Assembly (NCBI GenBank): GCA_002281855.1
Contig: NCHQ01000034.1
Coordinates: forward strand, 1-56,477
Direction: 5' to 3'
From: Rhodospirillales bacterium 24-66-33
Lineage (GTDB): Bacteria; Pseudomonadota; Alphaproteobacteria; Reyranellales; Reyranellaceae
Length of the DNA: 56,477 nucleotides
Made by a program: the position numbers and the translations under genes
The notes under the pieces: generated by a model
What the model was told of the DNA's origin: nothing
Database searches by the model: none
The model's input: the letters and a program-made list of their open reading frames with translations, nothing else
Shown: piece after piece, positions 34,148 to 42,186 of the stretch
How positions within the stretch are numbered: position 1 is the stretch's first letter
Layout: every line of letters begins with the position of its first letter

Positions 34148-35821
34148 ATGCCCGACGCAAACGTCCCCAACACCATCACTGGCCGCGACGCCTTCCTGCG
34201 CGTGTTGAAGGACGAGGGCGTCACCAAGATGTTCGGCAATCCCGGCACGACCGAACTGCCGATCATGCATGCGCTCTCGTCGGCCCCCGAGATGGGCTAT
34301 GTGCTCGCCCTCCAGGAGGCCGTCGTGATCGCCATGGCCGACGGCTATGCGCGGGCCTCGGGCAAGCTGGTGTCCTGCAACGTCCATGTGGCGCCGGGCC
34401 TCGGCAATGCGATCGGATCGATCTACACCTCGATGATGTCGGGCACGCCGATGATCGTGACCGCCGGCCAGCAGGAGCAGGGCCATGGGCTGACCGAGCC
34501 CCTGCTCTACGCGCCGCTGGTGCCGATCGCGCAGCCGGTCGTAAAATGGGCCACCGAGGTGAGCCGCATAGAAGACCTGCCGCGCATCCTGCGCCGCGCC
34601 GCCAAGGTCGCCACGACCGCGCCGACCGGCCCGGTCTTCATCTCGCTGCCGGGCGACATCCTGAACAACGAAGCCGCCATCGACATGGGCGAGGTGACCC
34701 GCGTCGACACGGCGGTGCGCCCGAGCGACGCGGCACTGGAACAGCTCGCCAGGCGCCTGCTCTCGGCGAAGAAGCCGGTCATCCTGGCCGGCCACGAAAT
34801 CGCCACGTCGGACGCCTTCGCGGAAGCAACTGAACTTGCCGAGACCTTGGGCGCGCCGGTGCTGCAGCAGACCGTGGCCTGGGGCGCTCACTTCCCCTCC
34901 GAGCATCCCGCCTATCTCGGCGCCCTGAACCGCGACCAGAAGTACGTGCGACGCGTGCTGTCCGACTACGACCTGATGCTCTGCGTCGGGTCCGACGTCC
35001 TCAAGATGTCGGTGTGGAGCGAGACCGAGCCGCTGCCCGAGACCACCAAGGTGGCGATGATTGGCCTGCGCGACTGGGAGATGGGCAAGAACTTCCCGGC
35101 CGAGATCGCCCTGCGCGCCGATGTGAAGGAGACGCTGAAGGCTCTGGTGCCCCTGCTGAAGAAGCTGGGCGGCGCGAAGCTCGCCGAGCAGGCCAAGGCG
35201 TCGCTCGCCGAGATTGCGACGCGCAACTGGAGCGCCCAGCGCGCCCAGAAGGCGGCCAAGGTCGCGACGCCGACGGGCGGACCGTTGCCCGCCGAATGGC
35301 TCATGATGCGTCTCAGCGACAGGCTGCCGAAGGACGCCATCATCGTCGAGGAAGGCCTCACCAGCACCTCGACCTTGCCGAGCTACTTTCCCTTCCGCGA
35401 CCGCAACAGCTTCTTCGGCAATGTGAGCGGTGGCATCGGCTGGGGCATCGCCGCGGCCGTCGGCGTGCAGATCGCCGAACCGACGCGCCGTGTCGTGGCC
35501 GTGATCGGTGACGGCAGCGCGATGTACTCGATCTCGGCGATCTGGAGCGCCGCCAACCAGAAGCTTCCGGTGATCTTCCTGATCACCAACAACGAGGGCT
35601 ACCAGATCCTCAAGAACCGGCTGAAGCTGTTCCACGGCAACGACACGCCGATCGGCATGGACTTCAACGACCCGCCGATGAACATCGCGAAGATCGCCGA
35701 GGGTTTCGGCCTGCCGGCCGAGCGGGTCGACACGGCGGAAGGCTTCGACGCCGCCCTCGACCGGGCGCTGGCTCGGACCGATGGTCCGACGCTGATCGAA
35801 GCCATGGTGAAGAAGGGCTGA
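34148..35821 (+). CDS. Thiamine-diphosphate enzyme, benzoylformate decarboxylase/acetolactate synthase-like
   Basis: A 557-residue TPP enzyme with three domains: N-terminal Pyr domain (MFGNPGTTELPIMHAL; catalytic glutamate in LQEAVVIAMADGYAR), central domain (KKPVILAGHEIA), and C-terminal PP domain with the TPP/Mg motif GDGSAMYS...NNEGY at about 456-486. The GNPGTTE start and the HVAPGLGNAIGS block are typical of the benzoylformate decarboxylase/oxalyl-type branch rather than biosynthetic acetolactate synthase. It begins a three-gene run with an alpha/beta hydrolase (11 bp) and a quinone-reductase-like gene (18 bp). The substrate is unknown. AAGGAGG precedes the ATG. Confidence 0.88.
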   Translation: MPDANVPNTITGRDAFLRVLKDEGVTKMFGNPGTTELPIMHALSSAPEMGYVLALQEAVVIAMADGYARASGKLVSCNVHVAPGLGNAIGSIYTSMMSGTPMIVTAGQQEQGHGLTEPLLYAPLVPIAQPVVKWATEVSRIEDLPRILRRAAKVATTAPTGPVFISLPGDILNNEAAIDMGEVTRVDTAVRPSDAALEQLARRLLSAKKPVILAGHEIATSDAFAEATELAETLGAPVLQQTVAWGAHFPSEHPAYLGALNRDQKYVRRVLSDYDLMLCVGSDVLKMSVWSETEPLPETTKVAMIGLRDWEMGKNFPAEIALRADVKETLKALVPLLKKLGGAKLAEQAKASLAEIATRNWSAQRAQKAAKVATPTGGPLPAEWLMMRLSDRLPKDAIIVEEGLTSTSTLPSYFPFRDRNSFFGNVSGGIGWGIAAAVGVQIAEPTRRVVAVIGDGSAMYSISAIWSAANQKLPVIFLITNNEGYQILKNRLKLFHGNDTPIGMDFNDPPMNIAKIAEGFGLPAERVDTAEGFDAALDRALARTDGPTLIEAMVKKG

Positions 35822-35832
35822 CGAGGAGGCGC

Positions 35833-36723
35833 ATGATGCGCGAGGTCAGGCACGCTTTCGTCGAGACGCGCGGTTTCCCGACCCATGTGGCCGAGGCCGG
35901 CAGAGGCGCGCCCCTGCTCCTGCTGCACGGCTGGCCGGAATTCTGGGCGACCTGGGAGCCGATGTTCGGGAGGCTGCCCGATCGCTTCCGGCTGATCGCG
36001 CCGGACTTCCGCGGCTTCGGCGAAAGCGGCAACCCCACCTCGGGGCCTTCGGACCAGGCCGGCCCCGACGTCCTGGCCGACGATATCGTGGCCCTGCTCG
36101 ATCGCCTCGGCATCGCCAAGGCGGGCTTCGTCGGCCACGATGTCGGCGCCTATGTGATGCAGCGACTGGCGATCCGACACCCGGACCGGGTGGCCGGACT
36201 GTTCTTCTTCAATTGCGGCACCCATGGTGTCGGCGCTCGCTGGCGCGAGCCCGAGCAGATCAACGAGATCTGGTACCAGACCTTCCACCAGATGCCGTTT
36301 GCACCCGCGATCGTCGGCGCCTCGCGCGAGTCGTGCCGTGCCTACTTCCGGCACTTCCTGACCCACTGGTGCCATCGCAAGGATGCGTTCGACGCCGTGC
36401 TGGAGCGCTGGGTCGACAACTTCATGCGCCCGGGCAACCTCCAGGGCGGCTTCAACTGGTACATCTCGCAGAATGCCGGCCGGCTCGCCGTCATGGCCGG
36501 AACCGCCCCGAAGCCGCCCATCATCACCCAGCCCGCGCGCGTCCTGTGGGGCCGCCACGACCCGGTGCTGAAATCGGCCTGGATCGATGTCGTCGGCAAC
36601 TATTTCGACAACGTCGAAGCCGGCATCGCGGAGGATGCTGGCCACTTCGTCCACTATGAGCAGCCCGATCTCGCGGCACGAGAGATCGCGAGGTTCTTCG
36701 AGCGGATCGGCCACCGTGTGTAA
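35833..36723 (+). CDS. Alpha/beta hydrolase, epoxide hydrolase/haloacetate dehalogenase type
   Basis: A 296-residue hydrolase. The oxyanion motif HGWPEFW is at 32-38, DFRGFGESG at 58-66, the nucleophile elbow GHDVGA places Asp103 as nucleophile, and the base histidine lies in EDAGHFVHYE near residue 275. An Asp nucleophile with HGWP is typical of epoxide hydrolases and fluoroacetate dehalogenases. The conserved active-site tryptophan and tyrosine cannot be assigned without alignment. The gene sits in an operon with a TPP enzyme and a quinone reductase, possibly a catabolic unit. Confidence 0.88.
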   Translation: MMREVRHAFVETRGFPTHVAEAGRGAPLLLLHGWPEFWATWEPMFGRLPDRFRLIAPDFRGFGESGNPTSGPSDQAGPDVLADDIVALLDRLGIAKAGFVGHDVGAYVMQRLAIRHPDRVAGLFFFNCGTHGVGARWREPEQINEIWYQTFHQMPFAPAIVGASRESCRAYFRHFLTHWCHRKDAFDAVLERWVDNFMRPGNLQGGFNWYISQNAGRLAVMAGTAPKPPIITQPARVLWGRHDPVLKSAWIDVVGNYFDNVEAGIAEDAGHFVHYEQPDLAAREIARFFERIGHRV

Positions 36724-36741
36724 CAACGAAGGTTCGTCTCA

Positions 36742-37728
36742 ATGAAGGCCATACAGACCGCCGATCTCAGCGCCATCGACAACTATGCCCTGGTCGACCT
36801 GCCCGCGCCCCAGCCAGGCGAGGGCGAAGTTCGTATCAAGGTTGCTGCTTGCGGAGTCGGGTTCGTCGACGCCCTGGTTGCGCTCGGCCGCTACCAGGTC
36901 AAGCCGTCCTTGCCTCACGTGCCCGGTGCCGAGATCGGGGGCGTGGTGGATGCGCTGGGACCAGGGGTGACGGGATTCGCAATCGGAGAGCGTGTCCTGG
37001 CACAGGCGCGCGGCGGCTTTGCAGAGTACGCGATTGCCTCGGAACGGGCCGTCAGCCGCATTCCCGACCGGATGAGCATGAACCAGGCCGCCGGCTTTCG
37101 TGTGAACTACGGCACGGCCCTGCACGGGCTTCGCGATCGCGCGGCACTCAAAGCCGGGGAGATTCTGGTCGTGATCGGCGCTGCCGGCGGAGTCGGGTTG
37201 GCGGCGGTCCAGGTCGGTCGGCTCCTCGGCGCGAACGTCATCGGTGTCGCCTCGACCGAGCAGAAGCGCGTCGCCGTTCAAGAGGCAGGTGCAGGAGTCA
37301 CCCTCGACCGAACCGTCGAAGGCTGGCGAGATAGGCTAAAGACGGTGGCTCCGCAGGGCATCGACGTCGTCTTCGATCCGGTCAGCGGCCCCTTGCTACA
37401 GCCTGCGTTCCGGTCGCTTGGATGGGGCGGACGCTATCTCGTCGTGGGCTTTGCGGGTGGCGACATTCCGGCCCTGCCGGTGAATTTGCCACTCCTCAAA
37501 GGAGCAGCCCTGATCGGCGTGGACTACCGTCAGTTCGGCGCCGTGTTCGAGGCCGAAGCCGCCGCCAGCGAACTCGAGGAGCTGCTCGCCTGGGTCGCGA
37601 AGGGCGAACTCAACGTGCCGGTCGGCGGAACCTTCCCGTTCGGCGAATACCGCGAAGCGCTTGAGTATGCACTCTCCGGTGACGGAACGGGCAAGACCAT
37701 TCTGGTCGTCGATCCGAGCATAGGCTAG
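36742..37728 (+). CDS. NADPH:quinone oxidoreductase-like, MDR superfamily
   Basis: A 328-residue member of the zinc-independent medium-chain dehydrogenase family. It has the GroES-like N-terminal domain (VPGAEIGGVVDALGPGV), the Rossmann motif IGAAGGVGLAAVQVGRLLGA at about 145-164, and a SGPLLQPAFRSLGWGGRYLV segment. The structural zinc cysteines are absent, as in quinone reductases and acrylyl-CoA-reductase-like enzymes. It is the last gene of the run beginning with the TPP enzyme. Confidence 0.9.
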   Translation: MKAIQTADLSAIDNYALVDLPAPQPGEGEVRIKVAACGVGFVDALVALGRYQVKPSLPHVPGAEIGGVVDALGPGVTGFAIGERVLAQARGGFAEYAIASERAVSRIPDRMSMNQAAGFRVNYGTALHGLRDRAALKAGEILVVIGAAGGVGLAAVQVGRLLGANVIGVASTEQKRVAVQEAGAGVTLDRTVEGWRDRLKTVAPQGIDVVFDPVSGPLLQPAFRSLGWGGRYLVVGFAGGDIPALPVNLPLLKGAALIGVDYRQFGAVFEAEAAASELEELLAWVAKGELNVPVGGTFPFGEYREALEYALSGDGTGKTILVVDPSIG

Positions 37729-37820
37729 CCGGACGTGAAGGCACCGGATTCCAGCGGCATGCTCGCCGTCGCACTACCGCGGTAGGCCAAGAGGTTCTTC
37801 TGGAATTCGGGATTGGCCCC

Positions 37821-38669
37821 CTAGGTCGCCTTCTCATGCTTCTGGATGGCCGGCATCAGGCCGGTCGGATCGACCAGCTTGCCGTGCGCCAGCATGTTGT
37901 GGGCATGGGCCAAGTGGTGGAGCGCGAACGAGGTCTGCATGGCCCCGACCCGGCCCTGGGCGTCCTGGGCCGCGTTGATGGCCTGCTTCACCAGCTTCAG
38001 GGCGAACATCGGCTTCTGGCCGATGCGTTCTGCCATCGCCAGACCGAAGCTTTCGAGTCCGGCGCGCGGCACGACATGGTTCACCATGCCGAGGCGATGC
38101 GCCTCGGCCGCCTTGATCCAATCGGCGGTGAACAGGAATTCCTTGGCCTTGCGGATGCCCATCTCCCAGGGATGGGCGAAGAACTCGGCACCGCCCACGC
38201 CCATCGCCACCGAATGGTCGAGGAACTCGGCATCCTCCGAGCAAACGATGAGGTCGCACGGCCACATCAGCATCAACCCGCCGATCATCACCTTGCCGTG
38301 GACCAGCGCCAGCGTCGGCTTGGGAATGTTCCGCCAGCGCTCGCAGAAGCCGAGGTAGATCTCCTGTTCGCGCGCGTACTGGGCCTCGGCGCCGGCCTTG
38401 CCGAAGCCGCCCCAGGTGCCGACGGTGTCGTGCCTGGACATATTGCCGTGCCCGTCGACCTCGCGCAGGTCGTGACCCGAGGAGAAGTGCGGGCCGTTGG
38501 CCGACAGCACGATCACCTTCACCGTGTCGTCATGGGCGGCACGGTCGAAGGCCTCGTTGAGCGCATAGAGGAACGCCGTGTCCTGCGCGTTGCGCGCGTC
38601 CGGTCGGTTGAGGACGATGCGCGCGATTGCGCCCGGCAGGGTCTCGTAAATAATCGGCGAAGTCGTCAT
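37821..38669 (-). CDS. Enoyl-CoA hydratase/isomerase family protein
   Basis: A 282-residue crotonase-fold protein. The oxyanion-hole segments are LSANGPHFSSGHDL (about 58-71) and HGKVMIGGLMLMWPCDL (about 124-140); the second lacks the usual pair of catalytic glutamates in the standard spacing (SVAMGVGGAEFF follows). The C-terminal helix FALKLVKQAINAAQD is typical. The reaction may therefore be hydration, isomerisation or another crotonase chemistry. It stands alone and is convergent with the quinone-reductase gene. Confidence 0.88.
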   Translation of the reverse strand: MTTSPIIYETLPGAIARIVLNRPDARNAQDTAFLYALNEAFDRAAHDDTVKVIVLSANGPHFSSGHDLREVDGHGNMSRHDTVGTWGGFGKAGAEAQYAREQEIYLGFCERWRNIPKPTLALVHGKVMIGGLMLMWPCDLIVCSEDAEFLDHSVAMGVGGAEFFAHPWEMGIRKAKEFLFTADWIKAAEAHRLGMVNHVVPRAGLESFGLAMAERIGQKPMFALKLVKQAINAAQDAQGRVGAMQTSFALHHLAHAHNMLAHGKLVDPTGLMPAIQKHEKAT

Positions 38670-38722
38670 GGCAGGCTCCCGGATGATCCCGGAAGCCTAC
38701 CGTACGAACCGTTTCTCGTCGC

Positions 38723-39643
38723 TCAGGCGCGCGCCGGCTGAGTGGTCGGGCGCGCGGCCGCCTCGACGACCATGTTCTTCATGGCCTTCTGGAGCTTGTC
38801 GAAGGCGCGGACCTCGATCTGGCGCACCCGCTCGCGGCTGATGCCGTACTTGGTCGACAGGTCCTCGAGCGTCTTGGGCTCGTCGACCAGACGCCGCTCC
38901 ACGATGATGTGGCGCTCGCGGTCGGTGAGTTGCTTCAGGGCCGCGGCCAGCATGCCCTTGCGCTGGCCCAGCTCCTGGCTTTCGCCCAGTCGCGCTTCCT
39001 GGTTCGGAGAGTCGTCGACCAGCCAGTCCTGCCACTCCATGTCGCCTTCGGCCTTCACCGGCGCGTTCAGCGACGAATCGGGGCCTGACAGGCGGCGATT
39101 CATGTTCACCACCTCTTCCTCGGGGACGCCGAGCCGGGTGGCGATCTTGGTCACCTGCTCGGGCGTGAGGTCGCCTTCCTCGATGGCCTGCATCTGGCCC
39201 TTGAGCTTGCGCAGGTTGAAGAACAGCTTCTTCTGCGCCGCGGTCGTGCCCATCTTCACGAGCGACCAGCTGTGCAGGATGTATTCCTGGATCGAGGCGC
39301 GGATCCACCACATGGCGTAGGTCGCGAGCCGGAAGCCGCGGTCCGGATCGAACCGCTTCACCGCCTGCATCATGCCGACATTGCCCTCGGAGATCAGCTC
39401 GGCGACCGGCAGGCCGTAGCCGCGATAGCCCATGGCGATCTTGGCCACGAGGCGAAGATGGCTGGTGACGAGGCGATGGGCAGCCTTCGTGTCGCCGTGC
39501 TCACGCCAGCGCTTGGCCAGCATGAACTCTTCCTGGGGTTCCAGCAGGGGAAACTTGCGGATGTCCGCCAGGTAGCGGCTCAGATTGCCCTCGGGCGTCA
39601 GGGACGACGGCAGGGCCGGAAGGTTTGCGGTGGCTGCACTCAT
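38723..39643 (-). CDS. rpoH: RNA polymerase sigma-32 factor
   Basis: A 306-residue heat-shock sigma factor. Region 2 contains LVAKIAMGYRGYGLPVAELI (two parts) and RFDPDRGFRLATYAMWWI. The RpoH box appears as AAQKKLFFNLRKLKG at about 130-144, which separates it from housekeeping sigma. Region 4 ends LEDLSTKYGISRERVRQIEV with the helix-turn-helix. ATG at 39643 follows AAAGGGGGAGTAGCC. It lies downstream of rluD on the same strand with a 141-bp gap that probably holds its own promoter. Confidence 0.96.
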   Translation of the reverse strand: MSAATANLPALPSSLTPEGNLSRYLADIRKFPLLEPQEEFMLAKRWREHGDTKAAHRLVTSHLRLVAKIAMGYRGYGLPVAELISEGNVGMMQAVKRFDPDRGFRLATYAMWWIRASIQEYILHSWSLVKMGTTAAQKKLFFNLRKLKGQMQAIEEGDLTPEQVTKIATRLGVPEEEVVNMNRRLSGPDSSLNAPVKAEGDMEWQDWLVDDSPNQEARLGESQELGQRKGMLAAALKQLTDRERHIIVERRLVDEPKTLEDLSTKYGISRERVRQIEVRAFDKLQKAMKNMVVEAAARPTTQPARA

Positions 39644-39784
39644 GGCTACTCCCCCTTTCGTACGCGGGATCGCCGGTGAACGAGCATTTAGCACTCTCGT
39701 CCCCCGACTGCTAATCCGACACTAGAAGTCGGAATGACCCCGGGTCAATATAATTCCTACTAACCCCCTCGGGTATTGGGGGCT
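39644..39784 (-). promoter_or_regulatory. rpoH upstream region
   Basis: This AT-richer gap on the minus strand contains TTGACC (39749-39744) followed 17 bp later by CTAGTG-like sequence, a possible sigma-70 promoter, and a stretch with several T/A runs near 39745-39770. The assignment of -10 is weak. Confidence 0.35.
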
Positions 39785-40756
39785 TTACTTAACGCTGTTC
39801 AGCGTTCCGACCAACTTCCTGAAGTCTTCAGGCAATTCTGTGGCAAATCTTACGTTCTCTCCCGTCTTTGGATGTCGAAAGGCGAGCACAGATGCGTGAA
39901 GAGCCTGCCGAGGGAACGCTTTCAACGCCTCGGGTGCACCGCCGTTGCGGGATTTGCGGCCGTAGACCGGGTCTCCCACCACCGGGCAGCCGATATGGGC
40001 CATGTGGACACGGACCTGATGGGTCCGGCCTGTCCCAAGCTTGGCGCCCACGAGACTTGCGATCGGCGCCAGAGGCGTCCCGAAGCGCTTGTCCAGCCAG
40101 TATTCTGTGAAGGCGGCCCGGCCGCCCGTCTTGCGCACCGCCATGCGTTTGCGATCGACCGGGTGTCGTCCCAGCGCCTCCTCGACCGTCCCGCGCTCCG
40201 GCCTGGGCGCCCCCCAGACCAGGGCCGTATAGATGCGCTCCAGGTCGTGGGCGGCGAACAGTTTGGAAAGCGCATGGTGGGTCACGTCATTCTTGGCCAC
40301 GACCATGACCCCCGACGTGTCCTTGTCGAGCCGGTGGACGATCCCCGGCCGGCGCACGCCGCCAATGCCGGACAGGCTGTCCCCGCAATGGGCCAGAAGG
40401 GCGTTTACAAGGGTCCTGTCTGGATTCCCGGGTGCGGGATGGACGACCATTCCGGCCGCCTTGTTCAGGACCAGCAGGTCGTCATCCTCGAACAGGATCT
40501 CCAGCGCCAGGTCCTGGGCCTGCGGCACGGCCGGTTCGGGCTCCGGAATATCGACGACGACGACGTCGCCCGTTTTGACCTTGCGGGACGGCTCTTCTAT
40601 CGTCTGCCCTCCCGCAAGCGCTACGCAGCGGCCCTCGATCAACGCCTTCACGCGGGTTCGCGTCAGGGAAGGCAAGGCGTCAGCCAGCGCGCGGTCCAGC
40701 CGTTCGCCGGCGGCGCTCTCGTCGAAGGTCACGGTGTGGCGACCGGCGTCGCTCAT
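39785..40756 (-). CDS. rluD: Ribosomal large-subunit pseudouridine synthase, RluD/RluA family
   Basis: A 323-residue enzyme that isomerises uridines in 23S rRNA. The N-terminal S4 RNA-binding domain (ERLDRALADALPSLTRTRVK) is followed by the catalytic domain with GIVHRLDKDTSG, which holds the catalytic aspartate, and RTHQVRVHMAHIGCPVVGD. Domain order and length fit RluD (positions 1911/1915/1917 in E. coli) better than RluA, which lacks the S4 domain. It is divergent from a small DUF6476-like gene and upstream of rpoH. Confidence 0.92.
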   Translation of the reverse strand: MSDAGRHTVTFDESAAGERLDRALADALPSLTRTRVKALIEGRCVALAGGQTIEEPSRKVKTGDVVVVDIPEPEPAVPQAQDLALEILFEDDDLLVLNKAAGMVVHPAPGNPDRTLVNALLAHCGDSLSGIGGVRRPGIVHRLDKDTSGVMVVAKNDVTHHALSKLFAAHDLERIYTALVWGAPRPERGTVEEALGRHPVDRKRMAVRKTGGRAAFTEYWLDKRFGTPLAPIASLVGAKLGTGRTHQVRVHMAHIGCPVVGDPVYGRKSRNGGAPEALKAFPRQALHASVLAFRHPKTGENVRFATELPEDFRKLVGTLNSVK

Positions 40757-40765
40757 GGAGTTTTC

Positions 40766-41104
40766 TTGGCGTCCCCTGCTCAGGCCTCTGCACCACTCTG
40801 GCTGAAGGTGCTGGTTATCGGAATGGGCCTGCTGATCGTGGTGGGCTTCGTCGTCGCGGTCGCCGAGATCGCCCGGCGCATCTCTACGCCCAACGCCGGC
40901 CGTTCGCCAGCACCCGACGGCAGCCCCTTCACCGAGCGCATCGCCCTGCCCTCGGGCGCCCGAATCGTCTCGATGAACCCCGTCGGCGAGCGTCTCGTCG
41001 TACATGTCGAGATACCGGGCGGGCCTGCGTCCGCCTATGTCGTCGACCCGCGCAGCGGCGCCCTTCTCGGCACGATCGAATTCCCGCCCGGCGCCGGCCG
41101 TTGA
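40766..41104 (+). CDS. DUF6476-like single-pass membrane protein
   Basis: A 112-residue protein with one membrane helix near the N-terminus (WLKVLVIGMGLLIVVGFVVA) and a beta-rich C-terminal part (LPSGARIVSMNPVGERLVVH). Small proteins of this build next to rluD-type genes in alphaproteobacteria are classed as DUF6476; role unknown. The start is probably TTG at 40766 with GGAG at 40757-40760; no ATG or GTG fits the frame. Its start is 9 bp from the divergent rluD start, so the promoters must overlap. Confidence 0.6.
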   Translation: MASPAQASAPLWLKVLVIGMGLLIVVGFVVAVAEIARRISTPNAGRSPAPDGSPFTERIALPSGARIVSMNPVGERLVVHVEIPGGPASAYVVDPRSGALLGTIEFPPGAGR

Positions 41105-41132
41105 ACAACGACGCACCCATGCGAGGACAGGA

Positions 41133-42179
41133 ATGAATTTCCGAAGCGACAACGAGGTGGGCGCCCATCCGATCGTACTCGAGGCCGTGACACGCGCCTT
41201 CTCCGGCGGCAGCACCGCGCCGTCGTACGGCGCCGACGAATGGACTCATCGGCTTGAACGCCGCCTGCGCGATATCTTCGAGAAGCCTGACCTGGTGGCC
41301 TTCCCGGTCGCGACGGGCACCGCCGCCAACTCTCTCGCGCTGTCCTGCTGCACGCCCCCCTGGGGGTCGATCTACTGCCATGCCGAGGCGCATATCGTCG
41401 TCGACGAGGCCAATGCGCCGGAATTCTTCACCTCCGGCGCCAAGCTCTCCCCGCTGCCGGGCGCCGCCGGAAAGATCGACCAGAAGAAGCTCGCCGAGGC
41501 CCTTGCCCAGCCGGTTTATGGTGTCGTGCACCATCCGCAGCCGGCGGCCGTCAGCATCACCCAGGCGACCGAGTGCGGCACCGTCTATGGCCCGGACGAG
41601 GTGGCCGCCATCGCCACGACCGCGCATCGCCACGGGCTGAAGCTCCATATGGACGGGGCGCGCTTCGCCAACGCCCTCGCCTTCGTCGGCTGCTCGGCAG
41701 CCGAGCTCTCCTGGATGTCGGGCGTCGACGTGCTGAGCCTCGGCGCCACCAAGAACGGCGCGCTGGCGGCCGAAGTCGTGGTCTTCTTCGAGCCCGAACT
41801 CGCGCGTGAGTTCGAATTCCGCCGCAAGCGCAGCGGCCATCTGTTTTCGAAGATGCGGTTCCTGTCGGCCCAGCTGGAGGCCTACCTGGCCGACGGGCTT
41901 TGGCTGGCCAATGCCAACCACGCCAACGCGATGGCGCGCCGTCTCGTCGCCGGCCTGACCACGCTCAAGGGCACGCAGCTCCTCTATCCGGTCCACGCCA
42001 ACGAGATCTTCGTCATCCTGCCCGCGCGCATGCATGATGCGCTGCAGGCCGAAGGGGCGCAGTATCATCCTTGGCCGTCGGACCGGCCGGGCGAGCGCGC
42101 CTTCCGCCTCGTCACCGCCTTCGACACCGAGCAGGCGACCATCGACCGCTTCCTGAGTATTGCCAAGAAAGCAGCGTGA
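41133..42179 (+). CDS. Beta-eliminating lyase / low-specificity threonine aldolase-like enzyme
   Basis: A 348-residue fold-type I PLP enzyme. It opens NFRSDNEVGAHPIVLEA, carries the HMDGARFANAL aspartate motif that holds the PLP nitrogen and the Schiff-base lysine in LGATKNGAL near residue 208. These match low-specificity L-threonine aldolases, which cleave threonine to glycine and acetaldehyde; related beta-eliminating lyases share the fold. A ribosome site AGGACAGGA precedes the ATG. The stop is 7 bp before the BisC-like molybdoenzyme gene. Confidence 0.9.
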   Translation: MNFRSDNEVGAHPIVLEAVTRAFSGGSTAPSYGADEWTHRLERRLRDIFEKPDLVAFPVATGTAANSLALSCCTPPWGSIYCHAEAHIVVDEANAPEFFTSGAKLSPLPGAAGKIDQKKLAEALAQPVYGVVHHPQPAAVSITQATECGTVYGPDEVAAIATTAHRHGLKLHMDGARFANALAFVGCSAAELSWMSGVDVLSLGATKNGALAAEVVVFFEPELAREFEFRRKRSGHLFSKMRFLSAQLEAYLADGLWLANANHANAMARRLVAGLTTLKGTQLLYPVHANEIFVILPARMHDALQAEGAQYHPWPSDRPGERAFRLVTAFDTEQATIDRFLSIAKKAA

Positions 42180-42186
42180 GCGTGCC

